A stretch of 64,000 nt of DNA from Cyclobacteriaceae bacterium (GCA_019638235.1 JAHBUE010000003.1:124001-188000), one strand, 5' to 3'. Counted from the first letter of the stretch, positions 17,746 to 27,033 are shown. Notes: generated from the sequence alone by a model not told the origin. Numbers and translations are program-made.

Positions 17746-18889
17746 GTAAGTATTTCATTAACAGATCGATACCAGTGTTCATTTTTTTTTGATTTTCTTG
17801 GACTTCCAAATATAGCGAGTCCTGTTTTCTCTTCCAGTGATTAGCTATGCTTTCCACTTCCAGCACCAGGTCTTTTGCAGCAAAATCGTCATTAATCAAG
17901 CTGGCAGCATTTGGTAACATACCGGCAACCTGTTCCAGTTTTTTCGAAATGTTTATACATATCGGAACAGCACCCAAACATGCGCCCGCAATTGCGCCAT
18001 GGGCTCTGGTAGTAATCACGACATCGCATGCGGCTAAAGACTTTAGAAAATCCTCTACGGATAATATATTCGGTTGCCAGACAAAAAGATTGCGCTCTCC
18101 GAATTCCCGGATATATGCAACATCATGGTTTTCGTCAAATGAAAAATACCTTACACCATACCCTTTTGCAGCAATAAGGCGTTCAAAATTCTTAATCTTT
18201 TCAAATCTCTCTTTGCTGCCGGGCCAGTCCATCAATACAATCCCTATGGTATCGGGTGAAGGTTTTATTTTTTCTGGAATGGCTCTCAACCAATAGCCCA
18301 TTAAAAAAACCAAATCTGAAAATTCTCCTTTTTCAGCCTTGATCCGAAAATTATCCAATTGATGCAGGCTGTGGTGGTCGCGTACTAATAACATAGAGTA
18401 AGACCCTATTTCAGATAATTTTCGAAAAAAGGATGGTGCCCCCCAGGCAAACTCACCGATGCCAATTCCGACACCAACCCGCTGATCAAAACAGATGTTT
18501 TCCCTGCGAAAAGTAATTTTTCTGATAAAAACCTCAATCCGTCTGGTAGCATGGGCTCCTAATATCCGGAGTATCATGTTTCGCATTTCAAGTAAAAAAT
18601 TACCTCTTGTGTGATCGAAATATATTCCGCCACCGCCATTGAACACTAAGTCAAAATGCTCTTGGTGTGTCCAGTCGATAATCTCAGTTTTTTCACCTAA
18701 TAATTTATATATGTATTGGTTGTATCCCCTGTGCTGTTTATACCCGGGCAGATTATGTGTGAAATTTGAAAAGACTTTAATGTTTGTTTGGGGAAATCGC
18801 TTTCGCACGATGTTCCAGGAAATCAAAAGCAACAGGTCATCTCCCAAATTACCAAACCCAAAATAGCCTTTTAAAAGGATCTTTTTCAC
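17738..18889 (-). CDS. Polysaccharide pyruvyl transferase family protein
   Basis: A 383-aa protein of the CsaB/WcaK family, which attaches ketal-linked pyruvate to exopolysaccharides or cell wall polymers. The N-terminal GYFGFGNLGDDLLLL and the C-terminal VITTRAHGAIAGACLGAVPI are diagnostic. It lies 7 bp downstream of the methyltransferase gene and overlaps the GT2 gene by 8 nt. The presence of this gene suggests an acidic, pyruvylated polysaccharide, which is inference. Confidence 0.85.
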   Translation of the reverse strand: MKKILLKGYFGFGNLGDDLLLLISWNIVRKRFPQTNIKVFSNFTHNLPGYKQHRGYNQYIYKLLGEKTEIIDWTHQEHFDLVFNGGGGIYFDHTRGNFLLEMRNMILRILGAHATRRIEVFIRKITFRRENICFDQRVGVGIGIGEFAWGAPSFFRKLSEIGSYSMLLVRDHHSLHQLDNFRIKAEKGEFSDLVFLMGYWLRAIPEKIKPSPDTIGIVLMDWPGSKERFEKIKNFERLIAAKGYGVRYFSFDENHDVAYIREFGERNLFVWQPNILSVEDFLKSLAACDVVITTRAHGAIAGACLGAVPICINISKKLEQVAGMLPNAASLINDDFAAKDLVLEVESIANHWKRKQDSLYLEVQENQKKMNTGIDLLMKYLHG

Positions 18890-18896
18890 GGATTAT

Positions 18897-19595
18897 TTAT
18901 CTTACTTTTTTATAAATACAGGTTGAGTGGGTTTCGTACACCCTGTTGTTATCCTTGTCGAACTTATGAACAAACCCGCTATCGGGATGTGTCGTTGGCA
19001 CAACCTCAAAATCAGAGAACAAACCACTGTCCTCGAATCGAAAATTACTGTTATAAATTACCAGAATACCACCTTTCACAAGATGCCCAGACAACATTTT
19101 CAATGTTTTATCAAAGCGGGAGAAAGGATATACCTTCTCACAGTTTGTTAAATCTTTAGTATCCTCCCAGCGACATAACACTGACAGACAAAAGATCGCC
19201 TGGTATGGCCCCGTATTTTTTATATTCGTTTCATTACTGAATATAAAATCTATTTGTTTGTCCTTGTTTTTCCGGTTCGCGGCCTCCAGATTAGCCCGGT
19301 CAATGTCTGCACCGATAATATGACTCAGTGGGAAATATTGACGCAATGAGAAACACTCCTCCCCGGTTGAACAGCCAAAAGAAAGTATCCTGATCTTGTC
19401 AGACTCAAAGTTTGCTGTTGCCTGTTTGCTGCACTCAAATAAATCAGGATAGCGATTTTCCGAAGTGACCGAAGTCAGTTGATGTTGCTCGGAATACAGC
19501 ATTCTGTAAAACTTGTGCAGTTTCTTTTTCAGAAAAATCCACTCATTTACGAGCCTGGCTTTTAGCTTAAAAGCTGTTTTTCTAAATCCAGTCAT
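18897..19595 (-). CDS. SAM-dependent methyltransferase (CheR-like fold)
   Basis: A 232-aa protein. Motif I is RILSFGCSTGEECFSLRQYF (about residues 68-87), followed by the acidic loop IIGADIDRANLEAANRK and a late strand GHLVKGGILVIYNSNF. The GCSTGEE motif resembles CheR-type methyltransferases, but no chemotaxis genes are near. In this operon it more likely methylates a sugar or lipid-linked precursor. Its start overlaps the flippase stop by 4 nt. Confidence 0.75.
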   Translation of the reverse strand: MTGFRKTAFKLKARLVNEWIFLKKKLHKFYRMLYSEQHQLTSVTSENRYPDLFECSKQATANFESDKIRILSFGCSTGEECFSLRQYFPLSHIIGADIDRANLEAANRKNKDKQIDFIFSNETNIKNTGPYQAIFCLSVLCRWEDTKDLTNCEKVYPFSRFDKTLKMLSGHLVKGGILVIYNSNFRFEDSGLFSDFEVVPTTHPDSGFVHKFDKDNNRVYETHSTCIYKKVR

Positions 19596-20962
19596 AGTTT
19601 AACTAACATCAAGATGTAAAATAGGAATCCAACAATTAAGATATCCCTGACAATCCGTTTTTTATCCAATGCAACAATATGAAAAATCCAAAATAACTGG
19701 GTAGCCTGCCAGGCTATTGAGGCCAGGCTAAGACCAATGATTGAATGCTGGATATTTTCGGTAAATGTTCCCCAAAGAAGCCCTGTAAGCCTGATGGCAA
19801 TAAAAATCAAATTGATAATAAAATTTAACTGCTCTTTTCGGGTTACGCGGAATACAACCGTCAGCGGACTTGCCGGTACACTAAAAATAACGCCAAAGGC
19901 CAATACCGAGGCGAATAGACCGGCTTCTTTCCAGTCATTTCCAAATAAAAAAAGAAATATATAATCACCGAATACAGCTATTCCAAGCAAAGGCAAAAAA
20001 CCCATTATAAAAAGTCGTTTATATAACCGGAGTACCAGGTGTTTTAACTGGCCGGGGTCATTCTGAAAAACTTCTGCAGCTTTTTGAAGAAAAACTGTGG
20101 TTGAAGAAGATATTATTAAAGATACAGGAATGGTTACGAGGCTGCTTGCAAGTGCATAATAGCCGACCAACGACTGATTAAACACCACGGAGAAATAATA
20201 AACCGGTAGTTGATTGCTGAAATTTGAAAAAAGTAAACCTGCTGTTACATACAACGGATAAGCTTTATAGTTTTTAAAGGTGCTCCATCGTGTGGACACG
20301 GAATTGTTTCGCAGGATTTGTTTAAATTCTTTTTGAATGCCCTTACTAAGCTTCAGCAAGCTGTCAACAGGATAAGTCAGCAGATTGCCGACAATCATTC
20401 CGAGTGAAGTTGCGGCAATCTGTAATCCCCACACAACTGTTAATGCTTTACTGGTAATTACTGAAAGAATTTTCCCGGCTGCGCTGAGTTTAAATTCTTT
20501 GCGTTTGATGCTCCATCCTAGCAATATATTTTCAATACCCATGAAAAATATATATACGGGGATGAGAAAAATATAATTATTAAGTTCTGTTGCATTAAAA
20601 AATATAAGTACCCGGTTTCTGAACAACCACAAAAAAATCAATACGGCAATGGTAAAAAAGAAAACTGTCAGCAAAGATAATTGAACTAGGTTTCGGAAAT
20701 CCCGTTCATTCCGGGCTGTTACAAATGCCGCAGGGTATTGCAGGGTGACCATTGGAGAAAGTATCCCTGTGATCGAAATAAACAACGCAAATAAACCATA
20801 CGCCTGCGGCCCGTATATACGTGCTATAAACGGGGTAAAAAAAAATCCTATTGCTTGGGCTGCAACCGTTCCTGAAAATGTAATAGCAAGATTTTGAGTA
20901 AAAGAGCCTTTTGCTTTTAAGCTCAAAAGAAATTCACGAAAAGGGCGGAAGCTATGAAACAA
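19592..20962 (-). CDS. Oligosaccharide flippase (Wzx/PST family)
   Basis: A 456-aa polytopic protein with about 12 predicted membrane spans. It begins FTQNLAITFSGTVAAQAIGF and has the family segment PFIARIYGPQAYGLFALFIS. Wzx proteins flip lipid-linked repeat units across the inner membrane. It is the first gene of the minus-strand polysaccharide operon. The only plausible start is TTG at 20962; no ATG precedes the conserved N-terminal region. A Wzy-like polymerase is not in the operon; the polytopic protein at 23734-25068 is a candidate. Confidence 0.85.
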   Translation of the reverse strand: MFHSFRPFREFLLSLKAKGSFTQNLAITFSGTVAAQAIGFFFTPFIARIYGPQAYGLFALFISITGILSPMVTLQYPAAFVTARNERDFRNLVQLSLLTVFFFTIAVLIFLWLFRNRVLIFFNATELNNYIFLIPVYIFFMGIENILLGWSIKRKEFKLSAAGKILSVITSKALTVVWGLQIAATSLGMIVGNLLTYPVDSLLKLSKGIQKEFKQILRNNSVSTRWSTFKNYKAYPLYVTAGLLFSNFSNQLPVYYFSVVFNQSLVGYYALASSLVTIPVSLIISSSTTVFLQKAAEVFQNDPGQLKHLVLRLYKRLFIMGFLPLLGIAVFGDYIFLFLFGNDWKEAGLFASVLAFGVIFSVPASPLTVVFRVTRKEQLNFIINLIFIAIRLTGLLWGTFTENIQHSIIGLSLASIAWQATQLFWIFHIVALDKKRIVRDILIVGFLFYILMLVKL

Positions 20963-20982
20963 GTTAATTATGTATTAACCTC

Positions 20983-21012
20983 GCAAGTTACCTATTTTGT
21001 AAATTCTGCAAA
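20983..21012 (-). promoter_or_regulatory. Candidate promoter of the polysaccharide operon
   Basis: On the minus strand TTTG (21012-21009), an 18-nt spacer and TAACTTGC (20990-20983) approximate the -33/-7 consensus, with two imperfect positions at the end of the -7 box. It lies 20 bp upstream of the TTG start of the flippase gene. Confidence 0.35.
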
Positions 21013-21085
21013 GGAATATTAATTACTGGCTGGAAGATCTGCGAGAAGGATTTGCAAACACTATTCTGCATTTTTGTGCGAAGTT

Positions 21086-21217
21086 ATGAAAACACTGTTT
21101 ATTGTTCCGTATCCCCTCACAAAATCACTCTCTCAACGTTTCCGTTTCGAGCAGTATTTTGAAGCCCTTAAAACAGCGAGGGCACTCTTTTGGCAAAGGT
21201 ATGACCGTTTGTTTTAA
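21086..21217 (+). pseudogene. 5' stub of a glycosyltransferase gene
   Basis: A 43-codon frame starts MKTLFIVPYPLTKSLSQRFR and continues FEQYFEALKTA. This closely matches the first 30 residues of the intact glycosyltransferase at 22712 (MKVLFLIPYPLDNAPSQRFR, FEQYFGMLAD). After about residue 30 the similarity stops and the frame ends 13 codons later. The remaining bases to 21367 show no gene or clear signal on either strand. It is best read as the remnant of a second, paralogous glycosyltransferase left after a deletion or replacement next to the ATPase gene. Confidence 0.75.
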
Positions 21218-21367
21218 CCACCATTCAATAGATTGCCCATTTTATCAGCCTGGTTACCGGCCGGTATAATGACACTGGCCTTCCTATCAATTTATTATTT
21301 TGTGAGGCTGTGCGCCAATAGATAATAATCGGTTTATCGCTTCCGTATGTTTTAGTTTTGCATCCTG

Positions 21368-22504
21368 TTATCGTAAACTTTCGCTTACAAATTCCCTGAA
21401 ATTACCACGGTTTATCACTTTCGTATTGGCTTGATAAGCATTAACAAAGGTGCTTGAAAAGTTAACCTTTCGCCTGGCGTCCCACTTAAATTCGTAACCG
21501 TAAATTTTTCCGTTCCATTCTTCTACGTAGTCCACTTCCTGCTGCTGTTTAGTACGCCAAAAGTAGGTGTGTGCCGACCGTTTGGCATAGGCGTTTGCTT
21601 TCAGCCGCTCGCTTATGAGGAAGTTCTCCCACAAAGCGCCAACGTCTTGCCTTAGCGCCAGGGGTTGGTATTGACGAATAACGGCATTGCGAATACCATT
21701 GTCGTAAAAATAAATTTTACGGTTGGCCTTAATTTCATTTCGCAGGTTGCGGCTAAACGGAGTGAGACTAAACACCACAAATGTCTTCTCCAACAATTCA
21801 ATATACGATGCTACCGTTTTGGGGTCTGCCCCTATCAGTTCGCCCACCTCTCGCATCGAAACTTCATTACCTGCCTGAAAAGCCAATGCTTCTAACAGTT
21901 TTTGCAGCAATGCCGGTTTCTTAATGCCACCCAACGTAAGCAAATCTTTGTACAAATAACTGTCGGTAATTTCCTGCAACGTTTCTTGTTGGCGCTGCGG
22001 ATGATTGAGCACATCGGGGTAAAGCCCAAACACTAAGCGGTTTTCCAAATCGGCTTCCGCTTTCAGTAAACCCACCGTGTTTTCATATTCCTGCCATGAA
22101 ACAGGCCACAAATGGTATGTCCATTTTCTGCCGGTAAGGGGTTCTTGTGTTTTTTGGTTCAAGTCAAAGGCCGATGAGCCACTCAAAATCAATTGCACAT
22201 CGGGAAACATATCTACAATCAACTTGGCCGTAATGCCTATGTTGGGAATACGCTGGGCTTCGTCAATAAACACTATTTTTTTTTGACCAATAATAGCCCT
22301 TAGCTGTTCGGTGTTTACATCGGTAAATAAACGGATGGCTGTGGGGTCATCGGCATTCACAATTAACGAATCGTCTGATTTGTCTGCCAGTAACTTGTGT
22401 ATCAAGGTAGTTTTACCCACTTGTCGGGGGCCTATGAGCAAAATGGATTTTCCAGAGAAGAAATCATCAGCCAGCCTTTTTTCTATTACCCGTGCTACAT
22501 TCAT
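21368..22504 (-). CDS. AAA-type ATPase with DUF4143 C-terminal domain
   Basis: A 378-aa protein of the AAA/DUF4143 family. Walker A is GPRQVGKTT (residues 25-33), Walker B IVFIDEAQRIP, and sensor region LILSGSSAF. A winged-helix-like segment (SMREVGELIGADPKTVASYI) and a C-terminal PD-(D/E)XK-like fold (GALWENFLISE, QEVDYVEEWNGKIYGYEFKW) follow. The function of the family is not established. The ATG at 22504 is preferred over an in-frame TTG at 22510. A second member is at 59468-60631 and shares an upstream element. Confidence 0.85.
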   Translation of the reverse strand: MNVARVIEKRLADDFFSGKSILLIGPRQVGKTTLIHKLLADKSDDSLIVNADDPTAIRLFTDVNTEQLRAIIGQKKIVFIDEAQRIPNIGITAKLIVDMFPDVQLILSGSSAFDLNQKTQEPLTGRKWTYHLWPVSWQEYENTVGLLKAEADLENRLVFGLYPDVLNHPQRQQETLQEITDSYLYKDLLTLGGIKKPALLQKLLEALAFQAGNEVSMREVGELIGADPKTVASYIELLEKTFVVFSLTPFSRNLRNEIKANRKIYFYDNGIRNAVIRQYQPLALRQDVGALWENFLISERLKANAYAKRSAHTYFWRTKQQQEVDYVEEWNGKIYGYEFKWDARRKVNFSSTFVNAYQANTKVINRGNFREFVSESLR

Positions 22505-22526
22505 AGCCAAATATACATAAGATACA

Positions 22527-22597
22527 CAAAAGTTATACTTTTTAAGGATTTAATTCCTCAAAAGTTATATTTTTTAAGGATTTAATTCCTCAAAAGT
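22527..22597 (-). repeat. Tandem 32-bp repeat upstream of the DUF4143 ATPase gene
   Basis: Two 32-bp units (22527-22558 and 22559-22590) differ at a single base and are followed by 7 bp of a third (22591-22597). Read toward the ATPase gene, each unit contains TATAACTTTTG and the near-palindrome AGGAATTAAATCCTT. The pattern resembles a -7 promoter box followed by an operator. The repeat ends 22 bp upstream of the ATG. There are no spacers, so it is not a CRISPR. Confidence 0.85.
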
Positions 22598-22711
22598 CTT
22601 AGCTGACTGTTTACCCATGGTGACCGGCTTGCTCACTCCCCTGTACAGGGTCAAAATACATTTCCCAAATATCACAGATGCGGTATCATCAAAAGTTAGC
22701 TTATTTGCCCA

Positions 22712-23785
22712 ATGAAAGTCCTGTTCTTAATTCCTTACCCGCTTGATAATGCGCCCTCGCAACGCTTCCGGTTTGAACAGTATTTTGGGATGTTAGCCGA
22801 CAATGAAACAAAACATAATACACAGGTTTTTTTGAGCCAGCGCGACTGGACACAACTTTACCAACCAGGTAAAAATGGGTTAAAGATTTGGATGTTATTA
22901 AAGGGCTTTTTGAAGCGTTCCCTGTTATTATTTAAAATTCCCTTTTACGATTTCATTTTTATCCATCGCGAAGCTGCGCCCGTTGGCCCTCCTGTTTTTG
23001 AATGGCTAATCGCGAAGGTCTTCAGAAAAAAAATCATCTACGATTTTGACGATGCCATCTGGCTCACCGATAAAAAAAACGAAAACGCTTTGGAACGCTT
23101 TATCCGTTTCCGGTCGAAGGTCGGGTTAATTTGCAACTGGAGTTATAAAGTAAGTTGCGGAAACGAATACCTCTGCAACTACACAAAACAGTTTACTAAA
23201 AATGTGGTGCTGAACCCTACCACCATCGACACTGAATTTTTACACAACCCTGAAAAATTTCACAAAAAACCTTCTGATAAAATCACCATCGGCTGGACAG
23301 GCTCACACTCTACGCTTAAATATCTTAAACAAATAGAGCTCGTCCTGTCTGACCTGGAGCAAAAATACCCTCAACTACAATTCCTTGTTATTGCCGATAA
23401 AGCGCCTGACCTGAATTTACAACGTCTTGTTTTTATTCCATGGAGCAAAGAAACCGAAGCGGGGGATTTAGCTCAAATAGACATTGGCATTATGCCCCTG
23501 CCCGATGATGATTGGTCGAAAGGTAAATGCGGGTTTAAGGCTTTACAGTATATGGCTATGGAAATACCCTGCGTAGTTTCACCCGTAGGTGTCAATACAA
23601 AAATAATTGAACACGGTGTAAACGGGTATCATGCAACAACAGCCGAAGAATGGATTCAATATTTAGAAGCACTAATCCATGACGCAGCCCTTCGAAAAAA
23701 AATGGGTGAAGAAGGTCGCAAAAAAGTTATTGATCAATATTCTGTATTGTCCAATACTTCAACTTTCCTGTCTTTGTTTTCATAG
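22712..23785 (+). CDS. Glycosyltransferase family 4
   Basis: A 357-aa GT-B protein starting MKVLFLIPYPLDNAPSQRF. It has KITIGWTGSHSTLKYLKQIE at mid-length and a C-terminal MPLPDDDWSKGKCGFKALQY and VSPVGVNTKIIEHGVNGYHA. The DDAIWL and KGKCGFK segments are typical of a Bacteroidota GT4 subgroup. It lies downstream of the ATPase gene on the opposite strand. Its last 52 bp overlap the 3' end of a convergent membrane protein gene. It probably belongs functionally with the polysaccharide cluster. Confidence 0.85.
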   Translation: MKVLFLIPYPLDNAPSQRFRFEQYFGMLADNETKHNTQVFLSQRDWTQLYQPGKNGLKIWMLLKGFLKRSLLLFKIPFYDFIFIHREAAPVGPPVFEWLIAKVFRKKIIYDFDDAIWLTDKKNENALERFIRFRSKVGLICNWSYKVSCGNEYLCNYTKQFTKNVVLNPTTIDTEFLHNPEKFHKKPSDKITIGWTGSHSTLKYLKQIELVLSDLEQKYPQLQFLVIADKAPDLNLQRLVFIPWSKETEAGDLAQIDIGIMPLPDDDWSKGKCGFKALQYMAMEIPCVVSPVGVNTKIIEHGVNGYHATTAEEWIQYLEALIHDAALRKKMGEEGRKKVIDQYSVLSNTSTFLSLFS

Positions 23786-25068
23786 TACAATATGAAAACA
23801 AGCGCGAGCGCATAAAAAGGCAGCAACGGAATTTTATAACGCGACAGCGTGCCGAAGTTAAATGTAGAAACTCCAACTGCAAACGCAAAGGTTATGCTGA
23901 ACACGAGACAAAACAAAACATTCGGGTCGCCCATAGCCCGGAAAATCAACAGCCTTTTTTTACTGATCACATAAATTGTAAACATCAGCAACAACAGCCC
24001 TTCGACAGCCGAGAGCAGCATCAGCGGATTGCGCACTTCCCACAGATACGGCCTGAACAACGAAACATTTATTGCCTGGGGCGTTTTGGTGATCATGTTT
24101 CCAAACGTCCCATCCAATTCACCCAAACTATAGGTACTCCCCGCATCCTTCCCGGTATAAAATCCAATATCATAAGCCGTTATTTGCGCAGTCGTGGCAA
24201 TTCTGTCCATCGAATATCGGGAATCATCCCTTCCTACCAGGTCAACAGCATAGTACCCGGAAAGAACCACCATGAACAAAACTAAGGGGGTAATCAATAT
24301 CCTGACCATAACAGAACGTATGCGGGCAAGCTGACCGATATAAATCCATAACAACAAGGCTGGCAGAAAGCATAAAAGAATGTACTTCTTAATGGAATAA
24401 ATAATCCAAACACTAATCGCCAACCATATTACTGATCCAACAGATCTGTTCTTCTGTATGAATAGTCTGTGTGCGGTATACGTAAGAAAACCAATTGCTG
24501 CCAATGTGAGCGTATCCTTCAACAGGCCGGAGCCCCAAAACAGCACAGAAGGAATAAATAATGTTGCGGTCGCAATCCAGCCATGAAGTGTGGGCGACTG
24601 CCGGTAAAACGTAAGAAACAACACCCAGGCCCCACAAAAACTTACAACGCTAAACAACACCGCTGTTGCGGAATAGGAAGAAAACGTAATCAGATCGAAT
24701 AACGCTGCAACCCGGATAACGAAAAATGAAGATGTATCGTGAAAAAAAGGTATCCGCGAAGCATACGAATAAATACCTTGCGAGTACGCTTTATTGGCTG
24801 TCAGTAACTTCCAGCCAACTGCTGGAGAATCCATAAACGCTTCCCAAATAATTCGGCTGCCTTTAGTATGAAAATTAAATGTATCTCCGCCTGAATAGTA
24901 AAACTGGTACAACATTCCGAGAGCAATAGCTGCGAAAATTTTTAGTGTAAGTGCAGAAAAAAAATATTTCCGGTTAATTTCATCCGTAACCCTGTCGCGA
25001 ATAAAGTACGCAACAACATACACTATTATGATAACAATGGGCGTAACGATGAAGTCGCGGAGTTCCAC
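23734..25068 (-). CDS. Polytopic membrane protein, possible polysaccharide polymerase or glycosyltransferase
   Basis: A 444-aa protein with roughly 10 to 12 hydrophobic segments, starting FIVTPIVIIIVYVVAYFI. A soluble loop near residues 265-330 holds RYSMDRIATTAQITAYDIGF. Size, topology and location beside glycosyltransferases fit a Wzy/EpsG-like polymerase or a C-type glycosyltransferase, but no family signature is certain. It converges on and overlaps the GT4 gene by 52 bp. The C-terminal tail KDRKVEVLDNTEY is hydrophilic. Confidence 0.6.
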   Translation of the reverse strand: MELRDFIVTPIVIIIVYVVAYFIRDRVTDEINRKYFFSALTLKIFAAIALGMLYQFYYSGGDTFNFHTKGSRIIWEAFMDSPAVGWKLLTANKAYSQGIYSYASRIPFFHDTSSFFVIRVAALFDLITFSSYSATAVLFSVVSFCGAWVLFLTFYRQSPTLHGWIATATLFIPSVLFWGSGLLKDTLTLAAIGFLTYTAHRLFIQKNRSVGSVIWLAISVWIIYSIKKYILLCFLPALLLWIYIGQLARIRSVMVRILITPLVLFMVVLSGYYAVDLVGRDDSRYSMDRIATTAQITAYDIGFYTGKDAGSTYSLGELDGTFGNMITKTPQAINVSLFRPYLWEVRNPLMLLSAVEGLLLLMFTIYVISKKRLLIFRAMGDPNVLFCLVFSITFAFAVGVSTFNFGTLSRYKIPLLPFYALALVFILYYENKDRKVEVLDNTEY

Positions 25069-25143
25069 TTTTTAATTCAGGGATTACATAGCTGCGCACG
25101 GCAGGCAAATTCAAAATTCAGAATTTTTAACGGCAACTAAAAA

Positions 25144-26352
25144 TCAATCCACCTGCTCCATTTTCTTTAACCGCTGTTTAGCATTCTTAAAGGCTTCGTC
25201 TTTGCGTTTGGATTTTTTCTTAACCAATGCAAAATATTTTTTTGCCTCTGCTTTGTTGCCCTGTTTTTCGGCAATCTCGCCCAGCGCTATCAACGAATAG
25301 AGGTAGTACCCGGATTCTGTCGCTTCTATTTCTTCGGCATACTTTACACACAACTCATAATATTTTTTTGCTTCGTCAAGGTTTCTTTTGGCTTCATTAA
25401 TCTGACCAAGAAAAAATGCTGCGTATCGTCCGCTGGTAGCTTCGTAGCCAACCATGCCACTGTCAATACGGGCAAGAATCTGCATACTTACAGGCTCGGC
25501 CACGGCAAACCTGCCAACCGAATATAACATGCGAGCATAGTACCTGTGAAAGACGGGGTTATCGGGGTAGGTATTATACAAATATTCACTGATTTGAAAT
25601 GCACGTGGCTGGTCGTTTTCATAATTGTTCAGGATGCGCATAAGCCAAACCATAGCTTCCGTGCGGGTGTAAAAGGCATTGTAGGAAACTTCCTTCAACT
25701 GCTCCAGCCCAAGTTTCTTGTCGCCCTTAGGAAAGAACCAGAGGATAGGCTTTAAAGCCGGGTAGTTTTCGGGCACCCACACTGAAAAATAATTGAACAG
25801 CGCATCGCCAAAAAGCAACTCGGGGCTAAGGTCTGCACCCTGTTTACTTATTTCGAGGTAGTTTAATGCGCTTTTACCTGATGAGGCCGCCTTACGCCAC
25901 TGTTTACGATACTCATCTGAATACAGACGACCCTTAAAGCCATGTGCAGCCGATAAAAAAAAGGCGGATTCAATTTTATAAGCCGGGTGTTTCTTGTAAA
26001 GATTTTCTGCCACCAGGATGGTGCTGTCCATATACGCTAAAAATATCTCATCGTGTGCTTCATTTTTTGTATTGGGCATAATCTTCCACCATTCAATAAG
26101 GCCCATTAAAAAATATGGCAACGGATGCCACCGGTATTTATAACGCAAGTAGCGAAAATTCCATTCGGCATCTTCAAACTTGAAATTATACAGGTCGTTA
26201 AGAGCCTGTGTGCACTGAAGCTGAACCGAAAGGTCAGAAATCAGGATAATGGTTGTATCTTTTTCTGCAAGCTGCTGTGCCTTTCCTTGCTGAAAAGCGA
26301 CTAAACAAAAAATGACGACTATTAAAAGTTGTGTCTGAATCTTATTAACCAT
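25144..26352 (-). CDS. Secreted tetratricopeptide repeat protein
   Basis: A 402-aa protein with signal peptide QTQLLIVVIFCLVAFQQGKA and TPR-like helices. Examples are QALNDLYNFKFEDAEWNFRY near the N-terminus and AAFFLGQINEAKRNLDEAKK and LIALGEIAEKQGNKAEAKKY near the C-terminus. It is likely periplasmic and protein-binding; no enzymatic motif is seen. It is divergent from the membrane protein gene at 26383, 30 bp away. Function not recognised. Confidence 0.75.
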   Translation of the reverse strand: MVNKIQTQLLIVVIFCLVAFQQGKAQQLAEKDTTIILISDLSVQLQCTQALNDLYNFKFEDAEWNFRYLRYKYRWHPLPYFLMGLIEWWKIMPNTKNEAHDEIFLAYMDSTILVAENLYKKHPAYKIESAFFLSAAHGFKGRLYSDEYRKQWRKAASSGKSALNYLEISKQGADLSPELLFGDALFNYFSVWVPENYPALKPILWFFPKGDKKLGLEQLKEVSYNAFYTRTEAMVWLMRILNNYENDQPRAFQISEYLYNTYPDNPVFHRYYARMLYSVGRFAVAEPVSMQILARIDSGMVGYEATSGRYAAFFLGQINEAKRNLDEAKKYYELCVKYAEEIEATESGYYLYSLIALGEIAEKQGNKAEAKKYFALVKKKSKRKDEAFKNAKQRLKKMEQVD

Positions 26353-26382
26353 AGCATTACATCACCTTAACAACATCCCGGT

Positions 26383-27015
26383 ATGCAAACGGAAAACGAA
26401 GCTAAGTCAATATTCGCTACCGACAAAAGACTACTGTTTGTATTACTTTGCCTCATCACCCTTTTATTGCTTTACCTCAAAAAATCCTTCATAGAAAACG
26501 AAACTGCCGCCTTTGAGTTTCTGCAAGATCGCCCGGAAGGTACCATTTTAACGGTCATTAGCGCCTTGCAGTTCATTTCTGTTCCGGTGGTTTACCTTTG
26601 GAAGTTCACCATTATCGCTTTTGTGATTTGGGTGGGTTGTTTTATGTACGGCTACCGCGTAACCTACGGGCAGTGCTGGGGTGTGGCGCTGGGTGCCGAG
26701 TTTATCTTTTTCATACCCGAACTGCTAAAAATCACCTGGTTTCTTACCATTGAACCCGACCCAGCCTGGACTGACATCGGGGCTTTTTACCCGCTTTCGC
26801 TGATGCACTTTTTCGACTATTATGCGATTGACACTCGTTATGCTTATCCGCTAAGGGCATTAAACGTTTTTGAGGTAATGTATTGGTTTTTGCTCATGGC
26901 CGGCATTCACCACTACGCCAAAAAGGAAAAGAAAATCGTGTGGTTTATCGTTTTAAGTTCATACGTGCTCATTTTCCTGCTATGGCTTATTTTTTATATC
27001 GTGGTGTATAAATAA
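26383..27015 (+). CDS. Predicted membrane protein of unknown function
   Basis: A 210-aa protein with about five hydrophobic segments (such as LLFVLLCLITLLLLYL, FTIIAFVIWVGCFMYGYRV and IVLSSYVLIFLLWLIFYIVV). The layout is vaguely like Yip1/sulfate-exporter-type small membrane proteins, but I recognise no family. It is followed after 18 bp by the hicB-like gene on the same strand. Its promoter was not identified. Confidence 0.6.
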   Translation: MQTENEAKSIFATDKRLLFVLLCLITLLLLYLKKSFIENETAAFEFLQDRPEGTILTVISALQFISVPVVYLWKFTIIAFVIWVGCFMYGYRVTYGQCWGVALGAEFIFFIPELLKITWFLTIEPDPAWTDIGAFYPLSLMHFFDYYAIDTRYAYPLRALNVFEVMYWFLLMAGIHHYAKKEKKIVWFIVLSSYVLIFLLWLIFYIVVYK

Positions 27016-27033
27016 AATGGTAAATTGCTGTTC

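Noticed and set aside
22527..22597. Possible CRISPR array
   Set aside because: Only two adjacent 32-bp units and a partial third without spacers, and no cas genes; it is a tandem repeat.
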